The translations under genes and the position numbers were made by a program. The notes under the pieces are model-generated. The model made no database searches. It worked only from the letters and a program-made list of their open reading frames with translations, and was not told the DNA's origin. Below are positions 33,251 to 48,058 of a stretch of 64,000 bases of DNA, in pieces. This DNA is from Xestospongia muta (taxonomy: Eukaryota; Porifera; Demospongiae; Haplosclerida; Petrosiidae): contig OY848918.1 of assembly GCA_963693285.1 (NCBI GenBank), forward strand, positions 4,283,876 to 4,347,875, written 5' to 3'. Each line of letters starts with the position of its first letter. Within the stretch, counting starts at the first letter, position 1.

Positions 33251-35584
33251 TATTCCAGGAGCCTAATGTCCTTAGCACTGGGACTGAATTAAAACATCTA
33301 ACACTGGTAAGAGTTTTTATTCTTTAACAATGATAATGTAAACTATTAATAGTATAGTGTATTGTAGTGTAATGTGAACTGGTGTTGCAATGACATCATA
33401 CTAACAATAACAAGGATGTTACATAATACAAATTGTATTTGTACAGGAACTAATTGTATTTGATATGAAATTAGTTTAGTTTAAATTAGTTTAAGGTGAG
33501 TCTATACACATTGATATTATATGAACAAATAATATGACACTATGTTAAGTAAATAAATATTACATGTAACAGCAGTGAGCTAGAATATTTTTACACACCC
33601 TAGACATCATTGTTGATTCTATTTAAATGTTGTTTTATTCTATGTAGTCTAATTTAGATCATTTTAACACTATTTAATAATATTTTCCTATGCTAGCCAC
33701 TAATGTCTGACTTATCTCTTCTCCATACATTAGGCTGTAAATTAGCGGTCTTTACTATGATCATCCTAATTAATTTTAATTACATGTTAATGTGTCCAAT
33801 AAACTCTAAGATGATTGACAGAGCAAACCATATTTAAAGTTGTACTCCAACCTTTATCTGTCAACCCTCACTATGTGGGTATATAGTTTGATACATTTAT
33901 TGCTTCTATTATATCAATCATATAAATCATATCATGTAAACTCTAACTTGATGACATATCCTATTTATTGATGTAGGTATGTATGTACTTTGAGTCCTAG
34001 TGTGTTTGTTCAATATGTAACTATATAACTACTATCAATTACTTCTGGTATTGTTATTACTCTGGTACAACCATATTAATGTAATATTATGCAGTACTAG
34101 CATTACTAATAATACTACACTATAATGAGTACATACATAGTAAGATATTGCTGAGTGTATGGTGTTAATTATTCTGGTAGTATATTATATATTATATAAT
34201 GTCCTCATTACCAATAGGTTAGTTTAGAACAAATATATAAGTGGTCACTAATCCATTTAATAATGAACACTCAAAATATTCAGAAAGATCAACAAACGCC
34301 TTACCAACTACTTTACAATAGATGTCAAAACATTATATATAATTGACATTCCATGTGTTGTAATGTATCACTTGATTAGATCATTGGAGAGAACTCCATT
34401 GTAAACTAAGTAAACAGATAGTGTAGGTTATGTCTCATAGGATTAAAGAAGCTGACTAGATGATCATTTTGTGTATGGAAAATGACAAAATAAGAATCAT
34501 CTAATGGTACATAATTCAGTACTTCTATTAAACTATTTAGTTTTAAATCAGGAGATAAATTTATCTCAATAAATAAAATATTAACATGTATATTAGATAT
34601 TATAAAAGTAATGAGTACACTACTTTTCTCACTACACAATAGAGTCCATAGTTATAATCACTATGTTATGTTGCTACAAATCATTTTTACAACAACAATG
34701 ATATCAATGTCACTGTTTGTGCAAAATGATGACAGTTATTATACCTTGCTCTGTCAGCAAATTCTTTCCCATCAAATGGTCACGTATGAAGTCATGCAAT
34801 AATATAGATGGAGGTTATGTCTCATACAATGTTATTTTTATTACATAATGTAATACTACGTATTTGTACTAGATGTATGAACAACTAAATACATTAGTAT
34901 AGATGTTCATAACAAATATGACACAACTATACAGCAACAACATTTGAGAAGGTAAATCGTAGACATATAACTCTAATATGAGTAATCAAACTATTTATAA
35001 TATGTGTTCTATTTACAGTGTTTCATTTGAAAGTAAAAGTATTAAAACAAACAAAATATAATGATATAATATTAATATTATGGTTATATATGTGAGTACA
35101 CTGTACTAGCCTCTTATTTCTTTAAACAAACTACCACTACCACTGTCATTATGATGATAGCTAACATTGATGTTATACTAATATAATAATAATAGTGTAA
35201 TATTTTGTGATCTTGGAATGTGATATAATAGGTATGTAGAAGAATGTGTCATTGGAGGGCCTTAGCCTTGATTTACTTAACTATTTGATGAGGTAATAGT
35301 CTGACTACAAATAAAGAGGTTGATTTGAATATTATACTAACAAGTCTTCCATATAAAGAGAGTTCCTTAACATAAAATGTCCTTTATGATATCTTAACTA
35401 TCTTAACTAGTTTAATATTGTCACCATATTCTCAAGTTAATTTGTATCCAAACATTTTTGTGTGGGGGCATTCATAAGCACTCTTTTCACGTAAATTCAT
35501 ATGTGTGATAAAAGAAAACAATGAAATGTCTGTTATCTCTAAAAATTAAGACAAGAGTGATTTACATATAAAATTGTCAATGCA
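33251..35584. other. AT-rich spacer
   Basis: Contains a segment shared with 19225-19480 and short dispersed repeats. No exon or RNA gene recognised. Confidence 0.4.
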
Positions 35585-36243
35585 CTACATGTAGATGGAT
35601 GGACTATAATATCAATGTGTATTAATTCACTCCTTTGAACACATAATGCTGTTAGCTCTCCTATCATAACATATATCTAATGGTTTTGTACACTATTCTA
35701 GAGTGGATGAACAAAGGGAATTTTTTCTTCATAAGCTTTAATAAAACTACTTCGTCATAATGTACTCTATATAAATTATCACTATTCATAATATTAGTAT
35801 GTATACATATCCCAAAATTCTAAATCTAGCAGCTGATAATAAAGCATATGCCACTCTATTCATCAGATACTAGGTATTCTTTACATTACATGTTATTGCA
35901 TATAATATCATAATTATCTTAGGAAAAGTGTACCCTAGTGACTTATGACCCTTCTTGTCATATGATAACGACGATATCATACTGTATGCGACAATTTATA
36001 AAAAATTGATGATTTTCCTTCACAAAGATGTGATAATATCCATAGGAACATCAGAATGAACATCTTTAGAATCTAGAACAATAATTATTATTGTTAAGAT
36101 TAAAAATTAGAAAAATTTAATTTATTACATGATTAAAATTACACGTCGTTTCCTGCTATTAGAGTAAAGAAGCAAGAAGTGACAAACAATCGAAAGGTAT
36201 ACTCTTTACAAAATTTCATAGATTTGAGTTTACCACTGAAGAA
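35585..36243. promoter_or_regulatory. Upstream region of the plus-strand Ig-FN3 gene (pair 3)
   Basis: Nearly identical to 10121-10780, suggesting that both genes share one duplicated promoter. Conservation continues into the signal-peptide exon. Confidence 0.45.
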
Positions 36244-38743
36244 ATGACGATCATGCAAATCTTGATCATCATATGTCTATGTTCTTACGTTTCGGGTGAG
36301 CTTATATATGTGTGTGTGTGTATATATATAACTGTGCGTATGTATTTAACATAGCATAGTTCATAATTGTCTTAGACGAAGTTGCCTAGTACTCGATTCT
36401 CTATTGTTTCAATTTTTACTCCAGTGCTTAACTTTCTAAACTTAGCTACTAGTTGTGCATTCAAAACACCCATAGTCCAGAATACACATCACCATTGATA
36501 TATATGAATTTACTGTAGTCTGCACACTCCAGATACTCTGTTAAAATAAGCATCAAATTATAAAGGTAACAGAGTTAAGTTAGGGAGATAATATAATCCT
36601 GTATCATTTCACCATTCCTTCCCTCTGTCGGATGTTCACTTTCATTGAATCAAACAATTTTATTAACCTATATAAACATATTTATATTGGTTGAATCAAC
36701 AACTCAATCTTGACAATGATAGTTAAAACATGTTAGATTTACTCTTAAAAAATGTATGATACTTTAATGTTTCATTGAGTTCCATTATATTCTATTAGAT
36801 TTAACTGTTCCAAATGGTGAAACTGTTCAAAAGGTTTCATTAAATTCCATTAAGTTTCAAAGATTCCATCAGATTCTATTAGGATTCAAATGTTCCATTT
36901 GGTTCCATAGGTTTCATTGGGTTTCATTAGGTTCCAAAGGTTTCAAAAAGTTTCATTAGGTTCCAGGGGTTTTGTTATATTCCATTAGGTCCTATTATGA
37001 GAACTTGAATGTCATCCAGAGATTATGTTTTATGATTCATTTTAATTATAATTATAGCTGTTCAGTTCATATTTATTCCATCTCCTAACATTGGAGTCTA
37101 TCAACAAGCACATTACCAGTGTTCAGTGGATCATATTGGTGTGGGAATTACTTGGAATGTTAATGGAACAGTTTCCAATGACGATGTCATTACACAACTT
37201 AACATTACTACAAGAGGAGCAGGATCATCTAATTCTAGTCTTATCATACCTGGATATCCTCAATATAACAATACAGTAGTGACATGTATTGCTTCAGGAT
37301 TTGTTGATGGCAGTCTCTATAACAACTTTGATAATTCTACTCTGAGAATACAAGGTAACACACTCTCTGATATATGTCATTATATCTCCTCTCATTAGGT
37401 GATCTAGTTGCTGTCAAGAACTTGATATGTCATGTACAAAGTCAATGTATGAACTGTTCCTGGTCTCCTCCCTTCTCTCTGGTATCCATTCCTGGTTATA
37501 TCATCAATGTTACTTATAGAGGAGAACTAGTTACACAGAACACTACATCTTCTACAACATGGCAGTACAACTATTGTCCCAGTCAATTTGGTATATACAC
37601 ATATACAATTAGTGTAGCTGGTAATAACTCAGCTGGAGAAGGAGAGATAAGTACTACATCAGTTGTAGTACCAGAAGGTAAGTGATGTAGTTATATTCAA
37701 TCTCTCTTCACTAACTATATACAGAGGAAATTACTTCTTATAATGTGACTCTTAAAATGTTATCAAATGGTTCTTATTTAATCAGCTGTATTATAGAGGT
37801 ATGTCATATCCTAAGTTATTTTAGATTCATTTTCTCTCTTAGACTACATATTCTATAGTACCATCATTAATATCTCTCAAACTAACTACCAGTAATGGAA
37901 CTACATTAACATATACTGGAACAGTTACTGATATTGTTGATAATAAATTTAAGGGGAATATAAATATTGGTACAAATGGTAGACAAAAGTTGAATGTGTC
38001 TTTAAGCTTAATATATGACAATAACAACTCTTTAATCGACAGCTTACCAGTTAAAATAATTTGTAAGTTAATATAATTACTTTATTTGTTATTTATACTC
38101 TTTTATTAGCTACATTTGATGTTCAAAATGGCAGTTTATTAATAAAAGAATTTAGACAAGTTTGTTTTACTTGTTATTTTCTTGTGGGCAGTCAATCACA
38201 AGGATGTTATATTGAATATAACTCACTTATAACACACTACTACAGTGGTAGTATTACCATAGTAAGAACATCAGTAGATGTCAGTACTGCTAGTAAATGT
38301 GTTACAGGAATATATACCAGTAACTATAATGTGACATTTTATGATATGGATTATAACGATGTACCATATACTACTGAGTATGCTGTTAAACTGATTAATC
38401 TATATGTAATTAGCAGATATTCTCCTTCAATTCTAAATTCTATTAGAACAAATGCCTCTCTGATGCCTACTGCTATATCTCCATCTCTTTTACCCACTTG
38501 TGGTAAGTTATCATATCATTTTCACAATCATACTGTTTTCTGTTATAATATAGGAATAGAGGATAAGGAACCTCTACCAGTAATATTTATTGGTAATTTT
38601 GTCTATATAAAATGTAGTGTTGTTATTGTGATTTCGTTTTTGTAGTTCTTGCAATATTTGCATTTATATTAGTATTAATTATTACTATTATCATTTGTAT
38701 AATGGTTATTAGAGTACTCCAATTGAGAAGAAAGACAATCTAA
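36244..38743 (+). CDS. Ig-FN3 receptor with very short tail, plus-strand member of pair 3 (7 exons, 470 aa)
   Basis: Exons: 36244-36295 (signal MTIMQILIIICLCSYVS), 37058-37354 (Ig), 37399-37677 (FN3), 37725-37798 (linker), 37843-38062 (beta-type), 38110-38502 (Cys-rich CFTCYFLVGSQSQGCYIEY plus a short stalk), 38646-38743 (TM and tail). Total 1413 nt with matching phases and no stop. The TM (VLAIFAFILVLIITIIICIM) is followed by only about a dozen residues (VIRVLQLRRKTI), with no tyrosine. This gene therefore shares the ectodomain of the minus-strand receptors but lacks their signalling-type tail, as in one partner of a paired-receptor system (inference). I rejected an exon inside 38503-38645 because it would change phase. 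AATAAA occurs at 38834-38839. Confidence 0.82.
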
Positions 38744-40936
38744 AGGTACAATATATTGCTACTATAAATAACATATTTTTGACACATATATAGGTAAATA
38801 GATATTATCTCACAAAAGCAACCTAAGAATAATAATAAATGAAGTGGAATATCCTCTACAATGTGAAACCATACAATGACTGCTTACTCTCAAATTATGT
38901 GCATTCAATTTTATGTGTTATTATGTAGTTACATGCAACACATATATACTATAGTTCAGTATATATTGTCTATACTTCCTAACTGTGCAACCATTTCAAC
39001 ATTTATTGAAATATTTATTGATCATTAAGAACAATGGGATCAAATGAAAAGTAGGGGCATCATGGCTCATTGTAAAATTAAATTGTCCAGTTTGTAACTA
39101 GTGAAGTATATTATAGATTAAGGACTATATGATATAAATTCTGAGTCATCTATGGTTCTATGGGTTTATAAGCTATGGTATCACAAAATTACAGGAAGTG
39201 TAGACATACTTTTGCTCTCTACAGCTGCTAATTGTAGCAATGATATATCACTGAGGACTCAGGATCAATTGTTGACTAGGGACAACATACTATCTTCCTC
39301 TATGTATGACCAAGGACACAAATTTCCTTATAAGTATTATATTAGTTATTGGCATAGAGGAATGTTTCTTGTAATGTTACCAACCATCATCCCTTCCTCA
39401 TTACTAGTAGTGATTGGGTGCTGTCCAAAGCAGATTATCAATGGACCCAAAGGAAGGTTAAAAAAGTTTAAGTCTATATTGCATTGATATTATATGGACA
39501 CTTAATATGTACTGTGGTAAGTAAAAATTGTACATGTAATAACAGTGTCTCATAGTGAATGGGAATGAAAAGTTTGTTTACACAACCTCCACATGTTGAT
39601 TCTATTACTCTTTCAATGTTGTCTTACTCTAGTCTATTGTATTTACTATAGTATCTTATTACTTCAATGCTTAATATATACATGATAGATGTGTATATAT
39701 AGTGTACCAATAAATTGTAAGTATATCATAGATCATAATTATTGTTGATCATTGTCATAACAAGTATTCATTTCCATATATTAGTGACTTCTCAAAATTC
39801 TCACACCATTACATATTACATTATTATTCTAATATGATTCCTTTCAATTCACTCTTACAGTTTATTTAAATATTTATCTTTCCTCCACATATTAAGTACT
39901 GTTGCCAGTAGTGAACAAAGTAACTTCAGTACATGTACATGTACATAACTTAATATGTACTGCAAAACATTGAAGTAATAAGATACAATAGTAAGTATGT
40001 ACAATAGAGTAAAGTAAGACAATATTGAAATAGTAATAGAATCAACATGTGGAGGTTGTCTAAACACACTCAAGTTCATTGCCATTTACTAAGGGACATT
40101 GCTATTACATGTAAAATTTTACTTACCACAGTACCACAGTAAATAAATATTACATGTTAGTTAAGTGAATGACAGTGAACAAAAATTTGTTTACATATCG
40201 TCCACAGACAGACATCGTTGTTGATTCTATTACTTTTACAATGTTGTCTTACTCAGAATTTATATCTTATAGTCCCTTTTCCTTCTCAATTCAAAGCACC
40301 ATTGAATGTGTGAATGAAAGTTGTAATCTGTCTTGTAGAATCCATCAAGTATGCAATGATGATCATGAATAGCTCAAAAGTGAACAATGAAAGAACATCC
40401 CACAATCATATAAAACACTGAAGCATCTGAAGATGTACAACTATCAGAATGATGGTTTTTGGGCTGATAAAAATAAAAGACACCAAATTATCATTATATT
40501 AAACAATGATTGTAATCAATAATACAAACTGAACTATCACAAAGTTATCATTCATTAAATTTTTAAGTTCTGGTCCTAACCCAATAGCTCATCAATTTCT
40601 ATACCCTAATTGTATGTATATTTCTTTGCTTGCTACTGAAGTAGTGTGCTATTGTTAATATACATTATTCAATATACAAATTAAAATTAATTGTGTTAAC
40701 ATAATTGTAGTATACTGTTCTAACACAATTATAACTATATAAGAAAATATATCCAGTTAAGTTAGTAGCACACTCAATTGTCACATTATGATTGAGGTAG
40801 ACATGTTGTGTCTCTGGTAAAATAGTGAAGATATCTATAAAATAATGTCAGTATTAACATAATACTTATATTGTACTTACTGGTAACACAAGGTTTAATA
40901 TACCAGATGTAAGTTAATAACACTGTTATTTTAATA
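38744..40936. other. Spacer between convergent genes of pair 3
   Basis: AT-rich. Contains the fragment at 39195-39375 (inverse copy at 29049-29218), two imperfect inverted copies of a segment with CAACATGTGGAGG or its complement (near 39580 and 40040), and from 40420 the 3' flank shared with pair 2. No gene could be supported. Confidence 0.45.
39188..39487 (+). other. Unidentified open frame with possible exon
   Basis: From an AG at about 39225 the frame reads AANCSNDISLRTQDQLLTR and stays open to 39487. The first part is repeated in inverse orientation at 29049-29218. No known domain recognised and no ATG with context; possibly an orphan exon. Confidence 0.3.
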
Positions 40937-42973
40937 TTATATCACACCATATGCAGCACATGTGTTCATCTCTAGTTCAGTAGTAGGTAGTGTATTAGTG
41001 ATCATATCAACATTCTCATATTGAGGTATAACTTCATGATGAGGGACAGTATCTGTTAGTGGATTAATAGGAGATGGTACAGTACCTACAAATGGATAAT
41101 ACCATTTACAAACAATTCCCACGGTTAGTATTACCTTGTCTCAGTGACTTAGTTCTTCTTATCCAACATATCACTATATGTACTAGTACAGTAGTTACCA
41201 GTATTAGAACTGACACACCCACTAAACTACCTATATTATAGCAACAGTATAATAACTATAATATGTTTGCTATTACATACCAGTAGCTGTTACAAGCACT
41301 TTATCAACTTGTGTATCATCTATATAACATACATAGAGATATAATAATGATAACAAATGTACTAATGATTACTTACTAGTCAAACAGTCAAATGTTCCTG
41401 TTGTTGGTAATACTATATCAATGGAAACAGAACATACAGGACAAATCACATCAAGAGATGAGTAAGTCGGTTCAAATCCAGTAATAGTGATATTAGTAGA
41501 TGATATTGCCCACTCATCTGATAATGTACCCTCCTCTTCAATATCATATACATACATATTATATATACCACTAGGTATATCATATGTACATCCAATCACT
41601 GTACTACTACATACTGGAGAACACATCAATGATATGTTAGTATTGTAGGTAGAGGAGGTTAATGAAATAAGACAACCTTTAACAATAGCTCCTCTTATAA
41701 AATGACAGCTGTAACATGTTCTACCAATATTACTTAGGTCATTATATAGGGTAGCTTCAGTAATATCATATGTACCTAATGAATGAGAAAATATTTGTAA
41801 GTCATTTATAATGTACTTACTTAGTACAGTTGATTCTGTTACATCAATAACAGCTCCACTTGGCAATGATAAAGTCATTCTTGTCTTCCATATTTTATTT
41901 TCAGTTATATTTACAATATACATGGTAGCAACAATAACTCCTTCATCAGTTATAATTATTGGATTATTTAGAAATATAGAAGAATTATCTTCATTGTATA
42001 TAACAACATTTAGTTGAGCTGACTCCACTGTATGTGGACATTGTTAAACTTCCTAACATCACAAACACGAGGTATCTAGAGATATCATAATGTAACTTAC
42101 CAAATCATATATTGTTACATTTAGTATCCAACTATTAACTGATCTGAAATTGGTAGTTGTTAAATTACTTATATTAACTAAAACAAAAGTAATAAATTAT
42201 ACATTAGTAACCATAGTGATAATACCTCCTGGTACATGTAGTGATGTAGTAGTTATCTCTCCTTCTCCAGCTGAGTTATTACCAGCTACACTAATTGAAT
42301 AGTTACCAAATTGACAGGGACAATAGTTGTACTGCCATGTTGTAGAAAATGTAGTATTCTGTATAACTAGTTCTCCTCCATAAGTAACATTGATGATATA
42401 ACCAGGTATGGATACCAGAGAGAAGGGAGGAGACCAAGAACAGTTTATATAGTGACTTTGTACATGACATATTAAGTTGTTGACAGCAGCTAGTTTACCT
42501 AATGAGAGGAGATATAATGACATATATCAGAGAATGTGTTACCTTGTATTCTCAGAGTAGCTAGTTCACTGTTGTTACTATAAAGATTACCATCAACAAG
42601 TCCTGAGGCAATACATCTCAATACTGTATTATTATATTGAGGATATCCAGGTATGATAAGATTGGAGTTAGGTGATCCTTCTTCATTTGTAATAATACCA
42701 AGTTGAATAATGTTATTGTTGATAGAAGCTGTTCCATTAACAATCCAAGTAATACTCACACCAGTATGATTCACTGAACATTGGTAATGTGCTAGTTGAT
42801 AGACTTCAATGTTAAGAGATGGAGTAAATATGAACTGAACAGCTATATAATATAACTAAATAAAATAGTACATTAGTTATTAATATAATCATACCTGTAC
42901 ATTTTAATATAATAGATACTAACAATATCAGTAGTAGCCTTCTTGTCTTCACTAGATCTACTGAATTTATCAT
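40937..42973 (-). pseudogene. Ig-FN3 receptor, minus-strand member of pair 3, with nonsense codon
   Basis: Exons: 42973-42895 (signal), 42842-42543 (Ig), 42498-42226 (FN3, two codons longer than in pair 2), 42177-42101 (linker), 42052-41821 (beta-type), 41775-41377 (Cys-rich), 41319-41281, 41230-41135 (TM), 41085-40937 (tail, QYENV, ending AAYGVI). All junctions fit. Two lesions stand out. The usual start ATG GAT is changed to GTA GAT, though an in-frame ATG four codons upstream (42973) can replace it. The third codon of the beta exon is TAA (CAA in relatives), near 42045. As written, the protein stops after the linker and would be secreted without a membrane anchor. Downstream exons remain open (219-codon frame 41369-42028), so the stop is young. 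Confidence 0.75.
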
Positions 42974-45590
42974 TACATCATTATTACATCACTACACATT
43001 ATAGTATATACTATAAGTAGGTACATTTTTTAATATAATATAATTATATTAAAAATTATCCTGTTTGTTATTATCAATTGTTATCGGTTTGTGTAATATA
43101 TTTAATAATGGTGTCATGAAGACATTGTTAAGTTAAATAATATCTATTATCACTATCAAAACTTATAGTAACCTTCCAATGATTACATTATTACATTGTG
43201 TTGTTATACTTAATAACTTAAGATAATACATACAATATATGATCACCATGAATCAAATAAATATCATTTGATAATCTTTTGGAGTTACATCAAAAGAAAT
43301 AAATATATTTATGTATGACATATGTTATATGTATTGTATGGTTGCTTACCTTCTGGTGTTAATTAAGTACTTATCTCTTCTTCTCTAGTTATACTAAGGG
43401 TATAAATAAAAGCACCTCACCTCATTGTGGCGTGACTAATTAATGACAACTAGAAATGTATGTACTCAATGCAATATGTCTTTGTGCATTATAATATATA
43501 GTATTTGTACTGTTATTTCAGTGAACCTAATAATAATAAATCTTTCTAACAGTGTCTTCTGTAACAGGATTCATAAAAACATAACATATACATGTACATG
43601 TACCCACTACATGTACATGTATATGTTTATACCAAATATGTAAATATACCCGGGATGAAACTTGCTTCTGTACTGAGTATAGCTAGTCACATTGGCTATA
43701 GTAAATAAAGTAAGATGGTCTACAAGTGCTGTCAATTTGAAATATCTTCTTTCAAATCGCTGTGATATACCATTCTGTCATGAGAGAATCTGATCATCCC
43801 CAAATGTTTATATAAGTATAGTCATGTGTTATACTTTTATCATAATTCACGTTAATTGATAAATTATCTCCCTCTCTGTGATAACTATAGATACATCTTT
43901 TTGATGTTGACATACCAGGAATAGTTATAATTTAGTATATATAATAGTTATAGTTTTAGTTATAATCTCTCTCTCTCTCTCTCTCTCTCCAGTTCATTCA
44001 ACAAAATTTGGAGTAAATATAAGCTGTTATATAAATATCTTGGGATGAAACTTACTTTTGAATTAAGTATAGCTTGTGAGTTAGCTACAGTAAATGGAGC
44101 AACATGGTCTACAAGTGGTGTCAATTTATAATATCTTCTTTTAAATCACTGTGATATACCATTCTGTCATGAGAGAATCTGGTCACCCCAAATATTTACA
44201 TAAGTATAGTCACATGCTGTGGATTTATCCTAATTTACATGTATTGATACACAACAAACTATCCCCTCACTATATCATTATATCATCAACAACAAGGACT
44301 AACTAAAACATGAATTGTTCACTATACACACTAAATAGAACAGACACTAGAGTATTTTTAATCAATATATTCGAATTATAATGACAATGATGAGTACATC
44401 AGAGCCTTTAAAATTTAAATACTATATTATCATAAGTATTGAATCTGGTCAACACCAAATTATTATTTAGTATAGTCACATGTTATACATTTATCACAAT
44501 TCACATTTATTGATACAACAAAGTATCACCCTCTCTGCAATAATGTTTACATATCAGGGAAGATAAAGTTGTAGTGATCACTTCTGTTCTATTACTACAC
44601 AAAATATAATCTGTGAACGACCTAATTAAATATTGGCTAACATTTAATATGAAAGAACAGCACATAGACATAAGTTATATACTAATAGTACATACACAGA
44701 GAATGATATAATGATACCATTAGTATGAGATATGTCTTTGTTTCTTATGTTACTTGTCTAATATATTCTGTACACTCTCCTTGTATAAGTTAACAATATG
44801 TAGTGAAGTAACTAGTACCATAAAAGTACAAATACTAGCATTATTATAATAGAATTTGTTCACTACTATGTATTATTATATATATCACACTATGTGTTAC
44901 TATATGTAACATTGCTGATCCTTGTTAGCAATGAGCATGGTGTTTTTTGCTATAATATAATATATAATATATCATTGTCACTTTTTGTACAAAATGATGA
45001 CAACTATATACTACACCTTGTTTCTTTAAACAAATTTTTTCCCATCAAACAGACGTATATGATGTCACATAATAATATAGGAGGAGGTTTCATCTTAAAT
45101 TTTGTTATTATTATCACTTATTATTAACAAAGTATGTTTTATTGGTTTTCATTTAATGTGAACAAAATACTTTAAGTGAATACTTTTATTGTGTGATATT
45201 TAAGATATGAATCAAACAACTTAAAATGTTTGGAAAGATCAACAAATTCTTAACCCATTACTTTACAATAATTGTCAAAACATCATTGTAGATGACATTC
45301 CATGTATTGTAATATTTCAGTTGAATAGATTATTGGATAGAACTCCATTGTGAGCTAAGTAAACTGATAGTGTAGGATGAGTCTCATAGGATTAACAGCT
45401 GATAGATGATATTTGATCTCATAGGATTAATGAAGTTGCTCATTTTGTGCAGTCAAAATGATAACAAAGTAAAAACTACTAACTAAACTGTAAACATAAT
45501 TTATGACATATGTTATTGTTTATGTAAGTATTTGTTTGGTTGACTGCAAGTACTAGTGTAATTGTCCAATTTGTGACTATATCATAGATT
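42974..45590. repeat. Duplicated spacer, second copy of 16380-18930
   Basis: Follows the first copy closely, including the CT run (43966-43990), the direct repeats (about 43660-44570) and the CATGTACATGTA palindromes at 43585-43623. No gene seen. Confidence 0.75.
43966..43990. repeat. (CT)n microsatellite
   Basis: Short homologue of the CT runs at 17277 and 32310, with the same CCAGTTCATTCAACAAAATT flank. Confidence 0.9.
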
Positions 45591-45633
45591 AAAGAAAAAT
45601 AGTTAGATATTTTAGTTCTATTGTACACATGTA

Positions 45634-48058
45634 CTATTTTATCACACCGTATGCAACACATGTGTTCATCTCTAGTTCAGTACTAGGTAGTGTATTAGTG
45701 ATCATATTAACATTCTCATATTGAGGTATAACTTTATGAGGGACAGTATCTATTAGTGGATTAACAGGAGATGGTACAGTACCTACAATAGATAATACCA
45801 TTTACAAACTATTCCCACTGTTAGTATTACCTTGTCTCAGTGACTTAGTTCTTCTTATCCAACATATCATTATATGTACTAGTACAGTACATACCAGTAT
45901 TAGAACTGACACACCAACTAGACTACCTAGATATTACAGTAATACATTATACAGTATGCATAATAATATAATTATATGACAACAGTTTTCATTTTGACAG
46001 TCAACTATTTACTAACTTATAATGATATGACTACTAGTATTTATATTATTGTCATATTCATTACCTCCTAATATACCAGCAGCTGTTGTAAACACTTGTT
46101 TATCATCAAGTTAAGTTATCATAGATATATTTAATATACACAAACATTGCTGTCAGAAATATCTTACCAAAAAGTCCTATGATATTAATTCCACTTTCTC
46201 CTCTTACTCCTTTATCTGGTGGGTGTGATGGTGTAGGAGTAATAGAAACGGGAAACAATCCTACAAGGAAAGGAGAAATCCTATAATTATCACTGTAAAT
46301 TAATATCATCAATTAATACCACCTTCACAACTACATGTAGCAGTAGTTGGTGGTCGGTATCCATCACTACATTGATCACAACAGTTTGGTGGACTTCTTT
46401 TACATAGCAAACAGTTTGGTATATTACAAGGTGGACTAGTAATTGATTCTAGATTGAAAAAATAATACAACAAATAATTAAATATTATATATAAATGATC
46501 ATTAAAAGGATAGATACTTAGTTAATAGACACACGGTTAATGTATAAATGGACATATACTTGGAAGTGACCACAATTTACAGTACAACACTTACCACAAT
46601 TGCATCCATTGAGAGCGTAGCCATTATCACAAGTTTTACAACAACCATTGTCACAATCACAACACCCCTTAGAACATGGAGTAGGAGTTGGTGTTTGAGA
46701 AGGAGTGGATGATGGAGAAGGAGTGAGTGATTGAGAGGGAGCAAATAAAGGGATAAGATCTATCCAAATAATAAATCATCTAATTACTCTCCATGACCAT
46801 ATATGGTAATATATATGGTAGTATATATGGTAAATTACCATAGATATTACTAGTATATATAACACTAGTAGATATGGTAATATATGTTAGTAGATATAGT
46901 ATTATATATGGTACCTGATAATTATTATAAAAAGGAATCAAATATACATTGTTAATGTAATTATGTTAACTTAAAATTGTAAATACTAGTATACAATACG
47001 AACTGTTTGTTGCATTAGTTTCCTGTAGGTCAAGAGATGACAAATGATAAATGGATTCATGTTACACTTCTTTTATTGGAATTTTTTACTACAAAATAAG
47101 GTAAACATAATTCTTTTATTTCTATCACTAGTACCCACTCTTATAATTAAATAAGACTCCCACAGTAGATAACAACAGATAATATCTTTCGATAACAACT
47201 TACCATTACAGTAAGTACCCATATATCCAGTACCACTGCAATTACATGTGTAATTATCAGGGACAGATAATAATATACATGATCCTCCATTTTGACAAGG
47301 CATATCTCGTAGACAGATATCAGTCAGATTACATCCATTACATGTAGCATTAACAACTTCACCAGGACCACAGGTATAATTACAGACTGTATAGTATATG
47401 ATCAATGTATTAGATATATACTAGTTTACTTACCACATGTAAAGTTAGTATCAACATTAGCAACATAGTTAGTTGGACATGATGTAGTACACATATTATC
47501 AAGACCAAAGAATGGACAACAGTCATTAATGGATGATACACAACTTCCTTGTCCTGTATTCCTACAAGTTGCACTACATTCTATTTATAAATTAATAATA
47601 ATATCAACAATTATAATAATGGTGTTAACTTCACCTGAACAATGGTTAGAATCAGCACCAACATTTTCAGGTACACAAGTAAAACAGTCTCTTCTTAGCA
47701 TTGGATTTGAAGGAGGAGTACTAAAACCATCATTAGTTCTTGCACTCCATGTACCACTTGAACACTCTAATTGAAAGTGTTGTGTTTGTTGAGCAACTCC
47801 ATTGTTAGGAGCAAATGTAGCTATAATAGATACTCTACGATAAGTATCTCTAATTGATCCTTGAGCAAGACAAGTAAACTGATATGATGATATATTAGGA
47901 TTATAGTTTGCTGCTCCATCTGCTATATCAAGTAATGGATCCAACTCCCTCTCTATATCAGTTACAGTAGGTAGAGGACATGATGACTGTCCTGTCACCA
48001 TTATTGGCGAGTAGATAAGAAACAGCAGTGAAATACGAATCCACAATTTACCAATCAT
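45634..48058 (-). CDS. EGF-type single-pass membrane receptor, copy B (9 exons, about 467 aa)
   Basis: Exons in transcription order: 48058-47635, 47580-47434, 47386-47204, 46759-46595, 46448-46320, 46260-46168, 46094-46077, 45926-45831, 45782-45634, total 1404 nt with no stop. Domain order is as in copy A. Differences: the signal region has four more residues (IMVTGQSS); the Ser/Thr/Pro stalk exon is 165 nt instead of 201, i.e. 12 codons shorter through loss of PSPSPTPS-type units; and exon 2 ends NFTC. The tail retains QYENV and ends GVIK. The leader acceptor ACAG just before the ATG is conserved. No lesion seen, so it is likely functional. Confidence 0.82.

Noticed and set aside
38503..38645. 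Exon in the last intron of the 36244 gene (frame GIEDKEPLPVIFIGN...)
   Set aside because: Including it breaks the phase into the TM exon. Without it, all seven exons sum to an exact codon multiple.
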